A DNA stretch of 64,000 nucleotides from Mesaphorura yosii (GCA_009869945.1 WIXG01000167.1:103004-167003), one strand, 5' to 3'; numbered from the stretch's first letter, positions 1 to 9,350 are shown. The notes: generated by a model from the letters alone, not told the origin. Numbers and translations are program-made.

Positions 1-8
1 TTTGACAA

Positions 9-310
9 TCATAGGCGCGGATGATGCCCAATATGGCCCCTTCGTCGATTTATGCAGAGATAGCGCTGCCAATAACAGTAGCAAATGAACGTCACTGGAA
101 ACAAAAAGTAAATGCAAATATATAGTATCTATTATAGATCAAAGGTTCTCGCCGGAATATCTTACACAAAAGTGCAATATATAAAATCAGGAGAGCAAAG
201 AATCCAATTTCCCACCACCACTCCTCCCAGCGACAACCAGTTCCAGTGTTTCCTGTCTGGTCGGTAACAGATTTGTTCAAACCGATCATATCCAAATCGG
301 TCAGATCCAT
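9..310 (-). CDS. Single-pass membrane microprotein, two exons
   Basis: Predicted 76-residue protein. Exon 1 is 310..166 (ATG at 310-308) and exon 2 is 94..9 (TGA at 11-9). The 71-bp intron begins GTAAG and ends TTTTGTTTCCAG. Splicing is phase 1 and joins two frames that are otherwise closed, so a hydrophobic run begun in exon 1 (after a Trp-rich EEWWWE) continues into exon 2 (LLLTFICYCYW), forming one transmembrane helix at about residues 35-56. The N-terminus is polar and acidic with one Cys; the C-terminus is short and basic (INRRRGHIGHHPRL). By the positive-inside rule the C-terminus should be cytosolic. There is no classical signal peptide. I do not recognise the family. An open frame immediately upstream (about 441-305) could be a further 5' exon, so the start is uncertain. 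The poly(A) signal would lie outside the window. Confidence 0.5.
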
Positions 311-496
311 TGTAAAAGGCAAACGCACGATGACGTTGACCAACTTCGTTGTGCTTCAAGTTGCATGAAATCTAAATCAGCGAACTGAATTTCCTTCTCT
401 TCAAATTCGGGCACTTGTGGCTTGATGCCCGCCTGAATTAAAACTAATTAATGCGCAATCCCAGTATTGTATCCTCTGAGTTGGCAATCAACGGTC

Positions 497-502
497 TTTA
501 TT
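497..502 (-). terminator. Poly(A) signal of member A
   Basis: AATAAA on the minus strand about 25 bp after the member A stop, giving a very short 3' UTR. Similar signals follow member B (933-928), the pseudogene (1477-1472) and member C (1938-1933). Confidence 0.6.
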
Positions 503-526
503 TAAGGAAGTGATAGAACATAGTGT

Positions 527-808
527 TTAGCAGCACAGCACCTTCTTCCCAAGAAAGCATCGTTGTCCATCACCGTACTCATCTTCTCGTCGGAGCATCC
601 AGCCCAATGGGCAACGCCCTTTGCAGAAAGGAGCGGTTCCAACCCAGCGACATTCCCGATTAATTACTTGGGCAGCTAAAGTTAAATGGAGTATTTCTTT
701 AAACGATGGCATTAACTAAAACCAAAACTTACGTGGTGGTGGAATGATTGATGAATACGAAAGGCTAATCGACAGCAGAACGAATGTCCAACAGACTACT
801 AATTTCAT
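527..808 (-). CDS. Secreted six-cysteine protein, member A
   Basis: Predicted 74-residue secreted protein. Exon 1 is 808..733 and exon 2 is 675..527, with a 57-bp intron (GTAAGT...TTTAG, phase 1). Exon 1 encodes a signal peptide (MKLVVCWTFVLLSISLSYSS) and a short Pro stretch. Exon 2 encodes the array's shared domain (about residues 34-74): C-x8-C-x3-C-x17-C-x7-CC, starting CRWVGTAPFC, with a GDG before Cys4 and ending KKVLCC right at the stop. Six cysteines suggest three disulfides. An AATAAA lies at 502-497, about 25 bp after the stop. It is the last unit of a minus-strand tandem array. Function unknown: size and layout fit an extracellular cysteine-rich peptide (defence, cuticle or protease-inhibitor roles are all possible), but nothing in the sequence decides this. 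Confidence 0.85.
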
Positions 809-981
809 GTTAACTGTAATAAATTAGGAACGATTCGCTTAACACAGTCACCAATACGATTTTACGACCAAGTGAACCAAATGAGTTTCGCCAGTGCATT
901 AGTTACAAAAGTCGAGGCATGGAGTCGTTTATTTAACTGAAGGTAATTGGCTTAATTGCATCAACGAAAAAACCGCAATCG

Positions 982-1280
982 TCAATCCTGGCAGCAAAAT
1001 ACTTTCCTTCCGCTTGCACATTTAAACCCGTCGCCTGCAATGTCCGACGCAAGCTGTCTCCAACCTCGACCGCAACGTCCATTGCAAAATGGTGCAGTTC
1101 CGACCCATTCACAACCTACACGCGAATAAGCACGTACTTCGTTATTGCGAACACTGGCTCCGGTATTTCATAAGTAATTTCGAACTTACGTAATGCTCCT
1201 GATGGTAAAAGGAAGATGCATATCACAATTCCAAGCAAAACCACCCGCAAAGCCAGAAGTTTGACAATGGAAGCCGACAT
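982..1280 (-). CDS. Secreted six-cysteine protein, member B
   Basis: Predicted 74-residue secreted protein. Exon 1 is 1280..1190 and exon 2 is 1115..982, with a 74-bp intron (GTAAGT...GTGTAG, phase 1). Each exon alone is under 35 codons or so, so the gene is seen only by splicing. The signal peptide is hydrophobic (core VVLLGIVICIFLLP). The domain (about residues 32-72) starts CEWVGTAPFC and keeps C-x8-C-x3-C-x17-C-x7-CC with GDG before Cys4, then adds Gln-Asp before TGA. It differs from member A mainly between Cys3 and GDG. An AATAAA is at 933-928. Member A starts 173 bp downstream. Same length, intron position and phase as member A, so a recent tandem duplicate. Function unknown. Confidence 0.85.
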
Positions 1281-1525
1281 CTAAAATTCCTGAATCGAGT
1301 TTTCTAGTGGATGTGCAAGTCGCAATCACAAATTGAGAATTGAAATGAATATTTTCTCACTATTCATTCATAAGCTTCTGCGCAGATGCAACTCATTAAA
1401 ATTACTTTAATTACTAAACATGATCGAATGTGATCCAATTAATTTGTCGAAAACAATCAACTTCTGAGATATTTATTCCAGTAATTAATTTCGAGTGAAG
1501 CTGGTTATTCGCAAATGATGGTCAA

Positions 1526-1863
1526 TTAACAACAAAGTCTCTTTTCGCGTTAGGTAGGTACGTCGATTGCTCGACTTGCCTCTGCTGAGTGTTCTGCTTC
1601 CAATGGCACAGACTCCAACGCAACAGAAAAGTGCAGTACCTGTCAAGCGACAGTTTAAAGTTTGCCAATCCACCGACCGAAAGTCAGCATTGCAAAACTA
1701 GGGCAAGTAAATATGAATGCAATGTTCTGACAATTTACTCAAGTGATAATTTTTCAGGTTCGAAAAGCTCCTCCAGTCGACTCAGCCTGAGCCTGTCCTT
1801 TCTACCTGAATAACGCCAGCAAATGCGACACGCAGAACAAAAGCAGTAAAAGAAAGATTTCGT
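1526..1863 (-). pseudogene. Decayed copy of the six-cysteine family
   Basis: Lies between intact members B and C and resembles C most. The signal-peptide exon survives in part (VAFAGVI, minus strand near 1810-1828, shared with C), but the ATG position reads ACG (1863-1861). The first-cysteine region is at 1652 (CRLTGTALFC). Relative to the family it has Pro to Leu, one extra residue and Cys between Cys2 and Cys3, TAC where Cys4 should be, and 73 nt instead of about 75 nt between Cys3 and the final CC. The final Cys-Cys-stop (1534-1526) therefore lies in another frame. The intron acceptor AG before the domain also seems lost. An AATAAA is kept at 1477-1472. Several independent lesions make a pseudogene much more likely than a divergent gene. 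Confidence 0.7.
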
Positions 1864-1985
1864 TTTGTACCAAGTTAGCAAGAGCAGGATGTACGATCAA
1901 TGGCAATCAGTCGATCGCAATCAATTTGGACATTTATTTCAGCAATACTTGATTAGATTCCGGCTGGATTCACAAAAGTGGCTGA

Positions 1986-2266
1986 TTAGCAACATAGCAC
2001 CTTTTCGCCGGTTATGCATCGACTTCCGCCACCAGCTTTGTCTCTGTATATAGCGACTCTTCCGCTGGGGCAGACTCCTTTGCAGAAGGGTGCAGTTCCA
2101 ACCCAACTGCAACCTGTAAGTTGGTTAAGACTGGGTTGAAAGTGCAATGAATGAATTTATTGTCGATTTTAATCTCACCGAAAGCTTGCATGGCTCTGGC
2201 CTCGGCTACGTCCATCCCAATGACACCAGCAAATGCAACGACCAGAAAAATGGTAGCAAAACGCAT
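1986..2266 (-). CDS. Secreted six-cysteine protein, member C
   Basis: Predicted 71-residue secreted protein. Exon 1 is 2266..2179 and exon 2 is 2113..1986, with a 65-bp intron (GTGAGA...CTTACAG, phase 1). Reading through the intron gives an 84-codon frame that misses the domain; splicing restores it. Exon 1 encodes a signal peptide (MRFATIFLVVAFAGVIGMDV) and a short linker. Exon 2 encodes C-x8-C-x3-C-x17-C-x7-CC, starting CSWVGTAPFC and ending GEKVLCC at TAA. The usual GDG before Cys4 is GGG here. AATAAA is at 1938-1933. The pseudogene next door shares its signal-peptide sequence. Function unknown; same family as the neighbours by cysteine spacing and intron phase. Confidence 0.85.
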
Positions 2267-2850
2267 TGTGATTTGTGAGAAGTTATGTCTTCAATTCCTT
2301 GTATCCTCGAAGCGTAAGCTCACTCTGACTCTGACGACCCACTGCCGCTGTCTACGCAAGATCATGACCCATGCGTCCGCGCCGTAATAAATCAGACCCA
2401 ATTACAGAATTTAATTAGTGGGCAGTGCTACTAATTAGTACAAGCATTTATTTGTACGTAAGGTGCATTAATTGCAATTACTAAATGAGGTTGAGCTACT
2501 GTGAACTTCGAAGCTGCGGCTGGTGCTGTGCTGCGCTGGCTTGGCTAAAGTGCTGCTGGAATGTGCTACTGTAATTAGCACTCATCAGCTGACCCGAGTA
2601 CTGCACCGTTTTAAAGATACGCCTTTGCTCATAAAATGGAGTCAGTTGAAGTATGTTTGTGGAGGTTATTACAATTACACAGGTTTATTCTCATCTTTTA
2701 ACTACTATAATAAATAACAATAATAAATTAATCACATTAATACGGTTCACACACAATCACACAAATACGAATGCCAGTGTGGCCGGGTTGGGTCAAGATG
2801 ACGTAACGACGAGAATGGATGAAACCACGAATTAAAGGTAAATCGCGCGT
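2267..2850. other. Spacer between members C and D
   Basis: Gene-free spacer of 584 bp holding the upstream region of member C and the 3' flank of member D (alternative AATAAA at 2689-2684). The stretch 2697-2735 is a degenerate AAT/AAC-rich simple sequence. No other feature seen. Confidence 0.5.
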
Positions 2851-3486
2851 TTATTGACAGCAGAGCGTCTTCCTTCCAGTCCAGCATTTTTTACCGTCTC
2901 CATACGACCCTGTCTCCTTCAACCACCAGCCGCTATCAGGACACTTCCCGTCACAAAACGGCGCTGTTCCAAACCATCTGCAATTATCTGGAATCAAATA
3001 TGCATGTAATAAAAAGAGGCCCGATATACTTTCGTTCGATGTGGTGTGAAAAAACATACCAAATTTAGTTGTTCGGCTGAAGGTGGTCCTTGCTCTTGCA
3101 TTCGAAAACATCTGGGCATGGCTCTTCAGATTTCGCAGCCGTGTTTGCGGATCTTCGTCAGTCGAGCAAATCTGAACGTAGTCGTCCATAATCGTCATGA
3201 ATATTTTGTCACGCACAGCTTCGTGCTGCTTCTTTTCGGTGGGGCTGAGTTCGCTGTCCACGATTTCAGCAAATGCTTGCAGCAGTTCGCGCTTGACCAT
3301 TTCCAGCTCGGCCAACCGCGCCTGCCGGCTCGTGCTTTTTCCACACACTCGTTCGAACCTCAGCAGTGTACTCGAAGAAGCGCCAATTGCCAGGTCCAAA
3401 GCTGCGGCTTTTTCTTCTTCTGTCAAGGCGAGTACATTAAAAACTACTGATAACGTAATTACAAGGGCACAGTACACACGCTGCAT
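2851..3486 (-). CDS. Six-cysteine domain fused to helical N-terminal region, member D
   Basis: Predicted 187-residue secreted protein, the largest of the array. Exon 1 is 3486..3060 and exon 2 is 2987..2851, with a 72-bp intron (GTATGT...GATTCCAG, phase 1). The signal peptide is MQRVYCALVITLSVVFNVLA. Residues about 22-140 are charged and Leu/Ala-rich, predicted helical, with two cysteines and no motif I recognise. Exon 2 gives the shared domain (145-186): CRWFGTAPFC, C-x8-C-x3-C-x18-C-x7-CC, GDG before Cys4, then Gln. The intron is a multiple of three and stop-free, so the unspliced frame also encodes a continuous 211-residue protein. The TAA stop lies inside an AATAAA (2855-2850); another AATAAA lies at 2689-2684. 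A TATA box sits about 110 bp upstream of the ATG. Function unknown. Confidence 0.85.
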   Translation of the reverse strand: MQRVYCALVITLSVVFNVLALTEEEKAAALDLAIGASSSTLLRFERVCGKSTSRQARLAELEMVKRELLQAFAEIVDSELSPTEKKQHEAVRDKIFMTIMDDYVQICSTDEDPQTRLRNLKSHAQMFSNARARTTFSRTTKFGMFFHTTSNESISGLFLLHAYLIPDNCRWFGTAPFCDGKCPDSGWWLKETGSYGDGKKCWTGRKTLCCQ

Positions 3487-3594
3487 GATAAAGGGCTTAG
3501 ATTATCTGGGCACGCCAACAGTCAACAGGACAATAAATTGACCAAAGCAAAAACTGTTGTATTTTATGACGGATGGAAGCTGCTAGCTGTTCCA

Positions 3595-3602
3595 GTATTT
3601 AT
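3595..3602 (-). promoter_or_regulatory. TATA box of member D
   Basis: TATAAATA on the minus strand, about 110 bp upstream of the member D ATG, which would place transcription start near 3570. I see no comparable TATA box in front of members A, B or C. Confidence 0.5.
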
Positions 3603-4735
3603 ACGTTTGGGTAAACCGCAAGAACTCGCTTCCCTACCATTTGTCCAGATCACCAAAAAAGGGAAACCGTTTTTTGTGATATTGCGCATGACCATTCAAT
3701 GAATTAATTCTTCAATTTGTACTCGAATTAGTCGTTTTTCTTGTTCTTTCATTCATTACGTCTTCTTTAGCCTGTTCTTCAACATATCATATCATATCAT
3801 CATAGGCAGCAGCATAAGCCAGCAGAGATGTCACCTGTGTGGGTGGCTTTCGGTCGTGTGTGCTGGAAACAGTCGCAAACACGTCACATCGACTTACCGT
3901 CAATGCGCATTACAATTTACAATACATTGTTACTCCGTGTATTTCCATTGTAGGTATTCTCAGGTTTTTTCGCATTTCGCACTAAAAATTTTACGCTGGT
4001 CCAAGTTCCAAGAACCCTGCCGTGCGAAAATTAACCACACACATACTTGTACTCGACCGCACTTACTTTCTTACACGTTTGCACTACTTCACTTAGCTTC
4101 ATAGACGTATTAGTTGTACGTATGCACCCACATATAACAGCTATTCGCCAATTTGCATGTCTTTCAGCAGTAAATCATGGGTCATTTTTATTTACAGTAT
4201 GTCCCTTTAAAGTATTTCCAGTTTCTCCTTTGTAATAATAATAACACTGAAATAACGAGCGTTTCCTGTTTCAAAGAAAGCACCGCAGCACAGCAGAAAG
4301 AGGCCTCTAATTTAATATCGTGCCGCATGCCGTTGCTGGAAATGAAACTACAGGCGCAATGACTCAACTATTTATAATACTAAACGCTCAGCTCGCAACG
4401 TAAAGTAGTCCACTTGACTTTCATAAATGCTCTTGAATAATTTAAATTGTTATTTTCATTTATTATTTTGCGCATTCTATTTCCAGTCATTAAATCCCTT
4501 CCTTCTTGAGATCGACCCATTTCCTTTGTGCGTGGCTCACATTACTGTGCCAGAAATAACGTGGAACGAGAAGCGTAAGAATAGAAATGCCAATTTATTG
4601 TTTACTTTCAGTTTTCCAATTCACAATTTAGATGTGCTTAAAGTGCGAAGGATTTGAAGCACCGGATGGATAAATTGGAGAGGAAAGGAACGGGAAGGGA
4701 AGGTCATTGACAATTTACGTAAAGCCTAGACGAGT
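3603..4735. other. Intergenic spacer with short tandem repeat
   Basis: No coding frame with convincing splice signals. Contains a short ATATC/ATC tandem run near 3783-3803. Toward the right end is the probable poly(A) signal of the cuticle gene (AATAAA, minus strand, 4599-4594, about 137 bp after its stop). Confidence 0.5.
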
Positions 4736-5316
4736 TCAGTATGCAATCTTGTATCCATGTTGCTCAACTGGAGTGTAAACATGGGCGACCTTAACTCCAG
4801 TGGTGTAGGTGACTGGTGCTGGAATTGCGACGGCTGGTGCAGCGGCGGCGTACTGCAGATTAGAGAATCAAGATTATTTGTTAGGAACGGTCCGAATCGA
4901 ATGTGAATCCTGCACAACTCATTGACTTACAGTAACGGCTGGAGCAGCGGCGATGGCAACTGGAGCCGGGGCGGCAGCAAGAGGAATTGCTGGAGCTGGA
5001 GCAGCAGCAATCTAATGCATCACAAGCAAAGAGTCCTCCTCAGTATACTGTCCAATGAATATCGTCCTAATACATATTTCTTACGGTTTTTACAATTGGT
5101 GCTGGAGCAGCTGCGTAGGCAATCGGAGCAGGACCAGCGACCAAGGTGGTACCAGCCGGATTTCCGGGACCAGTTGCAGGGAAGAGGCCACCGGGCACAG
5201 CTACGGTCACAGCCAGGAGAGTGGAGAGTAGAACCTGCCACAAATTAGGTGGATGAACTGCTTGTAGTCACATGCTTACGTGCAGAAATATGTGAACTTA
5301 CAATTTTGGAGAACAT
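4736..5316 (-). CDS. Alanine-rich cuticle protein, four exons
   Basis: Predicted 120-residue structural cuticle protein. Exons (minus): 5316..5302, 5234..5085, 5011..4931, 4852..4736; all introns are phase 0 with GTAAG donors and AG acceptors (67, 73 and 78 bp). The first exon has only five codons, MFSKI; joined to exon 2 it makes the signal peptide (MFSKIVLLSTLLAVTVAVPG), a start common in arthropod cuticle proteins. The mature chain is low-complexity, rich in Ala, Pro and Val, with repeated AAAPAP/AAAPAV units and a C-terminal VAHVYTPVEQHGYKIAY. There is no Rebers-Riddiford chitin-binding domain, so it belongs with the low-complexity alanine-rich cuticle proteins. Likely secreted by the epidermis into the cuticle. 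The promoter has a TATA box about 105 bp upstream of the ATG. Confidence 0.85.
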
Positions 5317-5417
5317 TTTTGGTGCTGGAATTTCGAAGCACGACTTGCGAACCGGATTGAATGAGTGATCCAAGATTTGCGAATCGAATGTGATGGCCGA
5401 GTGTTCCTACCACTTCG

Positions 5418-5425
5418 TTTTTATA
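5418..5425 (-). promoter_or_regulatory. TATA box of cuticle protein gene
   Basis: TATAAAAA on the minus strand, about 105 bp upstream of the ATG at 5316. With transcription start about 30 bp downstream, the 5' UTR would be about 75 nt. Confidence 0.55.
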
Positions 5426-8400
5426 CTGAAGATGTAATCAAAGTCTCCAGCAGAGTGGGCGCGAACGTGGACGTGAAGGGGACTGACGGACGCCAGCTTG
5501 AATTCATGCATGAACTCCAGTCTTGCTTTGCGCTCCTTGCGGAATCTGCAAAAAATGTTCAGGACTCAAGCGGCAAGATAATTGTTAGCTTTATTAGGCA
5601 AACAGACAGACGGTTGTATAAATTCCTCAATTATGCGCGTATAATTTCCGTGTTTGCTTTTTATAATGACAATAAAACGTTTATTTCTGATTTATTATCC
5701 TTCTCTGTAGCAGCACTTGCCACTTGACTCGAGTCTTGAGGTGAATTGCAAAATTTTCATTAGTCATCTTCGGGAAGAGCAAAAAAGAACTGACGTTGAT
5801 TAAGCCAGCCTGCTGCTTGTCTGTTGGGTATTTTAAGACAAAGAGCTACCACATTGTTGCCATTTACATTGCAGAGCCAAGCAAAGATCATCGAGTGAAG
5901 GTCAACAAGTGCCAGCTGAGAGAATTTTTAATTCTCTTCTCATCAACATCAATCAGCTGTTTGCTCGTCTCGAATTACTCGAATCTCTATCTCGTGTTAA
6001 TCAGAAGCATTTGACGAATGTAAATTCCAAAACATGATGTCGCACACTAATTATCATTTGTACGTGTTCACGTGAAACAAAGCAAGACGCAAATTAAATG
6101 ATTTGCACATTTTTGAGCTAAAGTCAACAGGAATTCATTTTATCAAGTGAACGCTAAGAAATCCACTCGCTTGCAAACAAAATCAAGCGCCACGTGTTAC
6201 AGTGCACGTAATTCATGCGTATGGAACTTGATTCCGTCTCCGACTCATGACCTTTGTTTCAGCCCAGCTGTAATTAATTGGATTTACTAGAATGCGTCGT
6301 CAAATAAAATCTCGCCATCACGAGCAGAGCAGAAAGCAGGCCGCCTGCAGTTTAGCAAATGTAATGCAGTCAATTTTTAGTGCATTATTGGCTTCCGCCC
6401 GCCCGCGGCTTCGTGCTCCCGTACAGACCACAGACCAGTTCCAGTTGTGAATTATGGTGTGAGAAGCGGTCATTTATTTTGCATACTAAATCAGGTTGTA
6501 ATATTAATAAAAAGAAAATTATACTCGTATAGTTTTTTCAGTGATTGTGCCTGCATTTAGCAACTGAATAAATCTACACAATAGTAATGAAGTATTTATA
6601 ATCGGTAAAGCTACAAACGCAAATACAAAAGCAAGTCAAGTACAACGCAGTGGCTCGAGCAAAGCCAAAATTGTTCTCCACCTAAATCAAGTAACGAGTT
6701 TGATTCGAATCTATAAACACACTACGTTCTCGTTTCATTTACTCCACGGAGAACTTGGTACGTGTCGAATAAAGCTCGTGGTGGCACGGTCGTCGGGCAT
6801 TAAGAGAAAATGTAAAGAAAGAACCGTTAAGATAAGAATCACATTAGTGAATATTGCACAATAATATACAAGTTTCTAACAATTGCTTGGCACGTTCTGT
6901 TTTGCTAGACGACTTCAGTGTTCCAAAGACTCACTGTTCAGTAAACTGGAGACTCACTCGTTGACGTACAGTGCAGGGCGACTAATGCTAATGACACAGA
7001 AATTAAAATTCGAGCTGGACTTGGAAGTAATCATGGAAATAGCACGGCTCGGCTAGAATTTAATCGTAATTAAAAAGCTGATGACTTTCTGCACCAGCAG
7101 TCTTCGCAACTAGATTTTAGATGTCAGCCGAGCCACTTCAGAATTTGGACTTTAGCCTTGCACTTTTGATACCACGTGCAGAATCGGAACTTTAAATTCA
7201 CCATTTTCGATTCGCCAAGTCTAAAATTCAAGAAAGAGCCAAAGAAGGGGCTAACCAGCAGCGCAACCACCGCGGGTTATTATTTATTCAGGAACGTACA
7301 AATTAAAAACGAATTCATGTTCCAGAGATTTCCCCTCACTTCAGTTTTAAGAACATTAGCCTTAAAATGAGGCGGCCTGGAAAGAATAAGCAGCGAGAAA
7401 CGTGCCGCGGTCTGCGTATTGGGCATGCCATGCCACGCGCCACGCCAGCCATTCAAGAATTCTATTATGGCCAAAACCCAAGCGTCAAGCTCCAGCCAAC
7501 TACTGGTTAAGCAAGCAAGGAGTATAAGTAGATACCATTTGTACTACTTAATTATTACTTAACGTTTTCCGTATCATAACTGCAGCATTTCAACACAATT
7601 TCTTACGCTTGCTACGCGCGCCCTTGTTAGACGTGAGTACTCAAGCAAGATCAAATCTGACTACTAGTAAAACTTTGTAGTATGTATTTCGCCTCGCCTC
7701 GCCGCCCCAAGCCAGGCCAAGCCAGTATGGTACGAATGAGTCTAAAATGATGTTGCATGTCAAATTACTCACACACCCAAGAAAGCATAAATAAGTTTAC
7801 ATAATGCGCCTGGTTCGGACTGGAGAACTGTGAGAGCATGAAAAACTCATTTACTGATAACCTAGAAAAAATATAACCATTTTAATGTAATTTTACGCTA
7901 GATTGCATTTTCTTGGTTTATAATGTCCAATCCTTGTGATTATACTCGCATTTCGTATAGCATATGCCGTGCCAGGAATCAAATCTCGCTTGTGTGTGTA
8001 GGCATGTTGAACCGAGTCATTTCATAAAATGAAATGACTCGGGTTCAACACGGGAAAAACAGAAAAGAACGAAGCGAATTATAAATAAGTTTGATTTTCT
8101 CGTGGAGAAATGCCGAAATTAAAATTCTTGAAAATGCAGTCTAGCCTAGTCTGAGTAGATTTATCAATTTCTTTTGCTATTTCGCGTACAAAGAAGCTAT
8201 TTGTATTGGATTTCACTGTCAGATGTTACAACTACACATGCCATATTATTACGGCAATTACGGCAAGGCACTGAATTCACTCATTATCTGACCCACATTT
8301 GCAAACAAGCGTCAAATAATTGACAAGTCAAGATGCATGAATGTCAGTCAAGTCGGTTAAAGAAGCCAATATCCATGCATGAAATAATGGAACAACGAAC

Positions 8401-8629
8401 ATATGGAATATGAAATACGTGGTTGAGGTTCCAAATGCCTGTTCCCGTACGATTTTCTCATGCCAATCACTTCAGCAATAAATTCGACGAGCATGTCAGT
8501 CAACATCCGAATTTGTGTCAAGTGTGTTTTTTAATATTGCCCCTTCGCACAACAATCAACTCAGTGTACTCAAACTTGGACATGAACATGACTTAGTCAA
8601 TCAGTCAATAAATAGCTTAACTATCCACC
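5426..8629. other. Intergenic region with a long hairpin
   Basis: No supported gene on either strand; open frames here are short, lack signal peptides or splice partners, and many begin at non-ATG codons. The only clear structure is a near-perfect inverted repeat at 8005-8050 (listed separately) and short GC-rich repeats of the GCCTC/GCCAA kind at 7690-7725. Confidence 0.5.
8005..8050. repeat. Near-perfect inverted repeat (hairpin)
   Basis: Inner arms GAGTCATTTCAT (8014-8025) and ATGAAATGACTC (8029-8040) pair perfectly around a 3-nt loop. Outer arms TGTTGAACC (8005-8013) and GGGTTCAACA (8041-8050) extend the pairing with one bulged G. In total about 21 bp of stem in 46 nt. It lies in non-coding DNA and is not followed by a U-run. 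Confidence 0.8.
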
Positions 8630-9350
8630 TTAATGCCTGTATCCCCGAAAGAAACGGCGTCGTGGCGGCTGCGGTCGCGGCCTGAGTCGGCGCGTGTGTG
8701 TCTGCGGTTGTGGCAATGGTTCTTGCCATTCTTGGGGCAAGATTAGCCTCCGTCTGTTGTCATAATCCATCGGGTGTTGAGGCTTTTGTGTTGGTGGAGC
8801 GTAAATTACTTCGAGCCCGTCTGCTGTTTCTCCGCTTGCCCCAAGAGAACCGGATTTGGCGGACGCTGGCACGGGTACAACGGCCGGTGAAGGTTCGGAG
8901 TAGCCGCCATGCCATCCGTGGTGCACAGGTTCATGATGTTGGTGCTGCTGATGGTGTCCATGACCGTGGCCATGATCGTGGTGCTTGTTCTTGTCAATGT
9001 GGTTATAATCGAAGTAGTGTTCGCCGTACCCTCCCTTTTGGTCACCCCATCGGACCTTCGTCCTGAATTTCCAATCTTTTGATTGCTCATCTGAAATATG
9101 GCAAGGAGTGACGTTTGCATTTGCATGCTTTCAATGCTTAAATGTTAAACTTACATCGACTAATGTAATGATGTTGGTTCCCTCGATGGAATCCAAACTC
9201 GTACTGGTGAGGACCTGGAACGTTGAGGTACTGAAAGTAGCCCTGATGCGAATGTCCAGCATCGGAGACTTCAATCACAATCACAAATATCGCCACGAGA
9301 ATGGCGAGTCGATGCAGAGATCCCATTGCACAAATATGAAATGCCTTCAT
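8630..9350 (-). CDS. Secreted histidine-rich protein, possibly cuticular
   Basis: Predicted 218-residue protein. Exon 1 is 9350..9155 and exon 2 is 9090..8630, with a 64-bp intron (GTAAGT...TATTTCAG, phase 1). The first ATG of the exon (9350) gives MKAFHICAMGSLHRL before a hydrophobic signal core (AILVAIFVIVIEVSDAG); an internal ATG at 9326 is an alternative. Residues about 45-96 form a compact aromatic/charged block, with QYEFGFHRGN in exon 1 and VRWGDQKGGYGEHYFDYNH in exon 2. This resembles, loosely, the aromatic pattern of chitin-binding cuticle domains, but it is not a canonical Rebers-Riddiford motif. Next comes a His-rich segment (about 102-123, HHDHGHGHGHH) that could bind metal or interact with phenolics, then a Pro/Arg-rich tail. 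No clear AATAAA close by. Secretion well supported; cuticle role inferred. Confidence 0.75.

Noticed and set aside
2012-2266. 84-codon continuous frame starting at the member C ATG
   Set aside because: It reads through an intron. The GTGAGA donor and CTTACAG acceptor give a spliced product with the array's domain in another frame.
4726-5248. Open frames on both strands over the cuticle gene
   Set aside because: They are shadows of the four-exon alanine-rich gene; only the minus spliced frame gives a signal peptide and the repeat-rich mature chain.
5365-5727. 120-codon plus-strand frame upstream of the cuticle gene
   Set aside because: It begins at GTG rather than ATG, overlaps the cuticle gene promoter and has no recognisable features.
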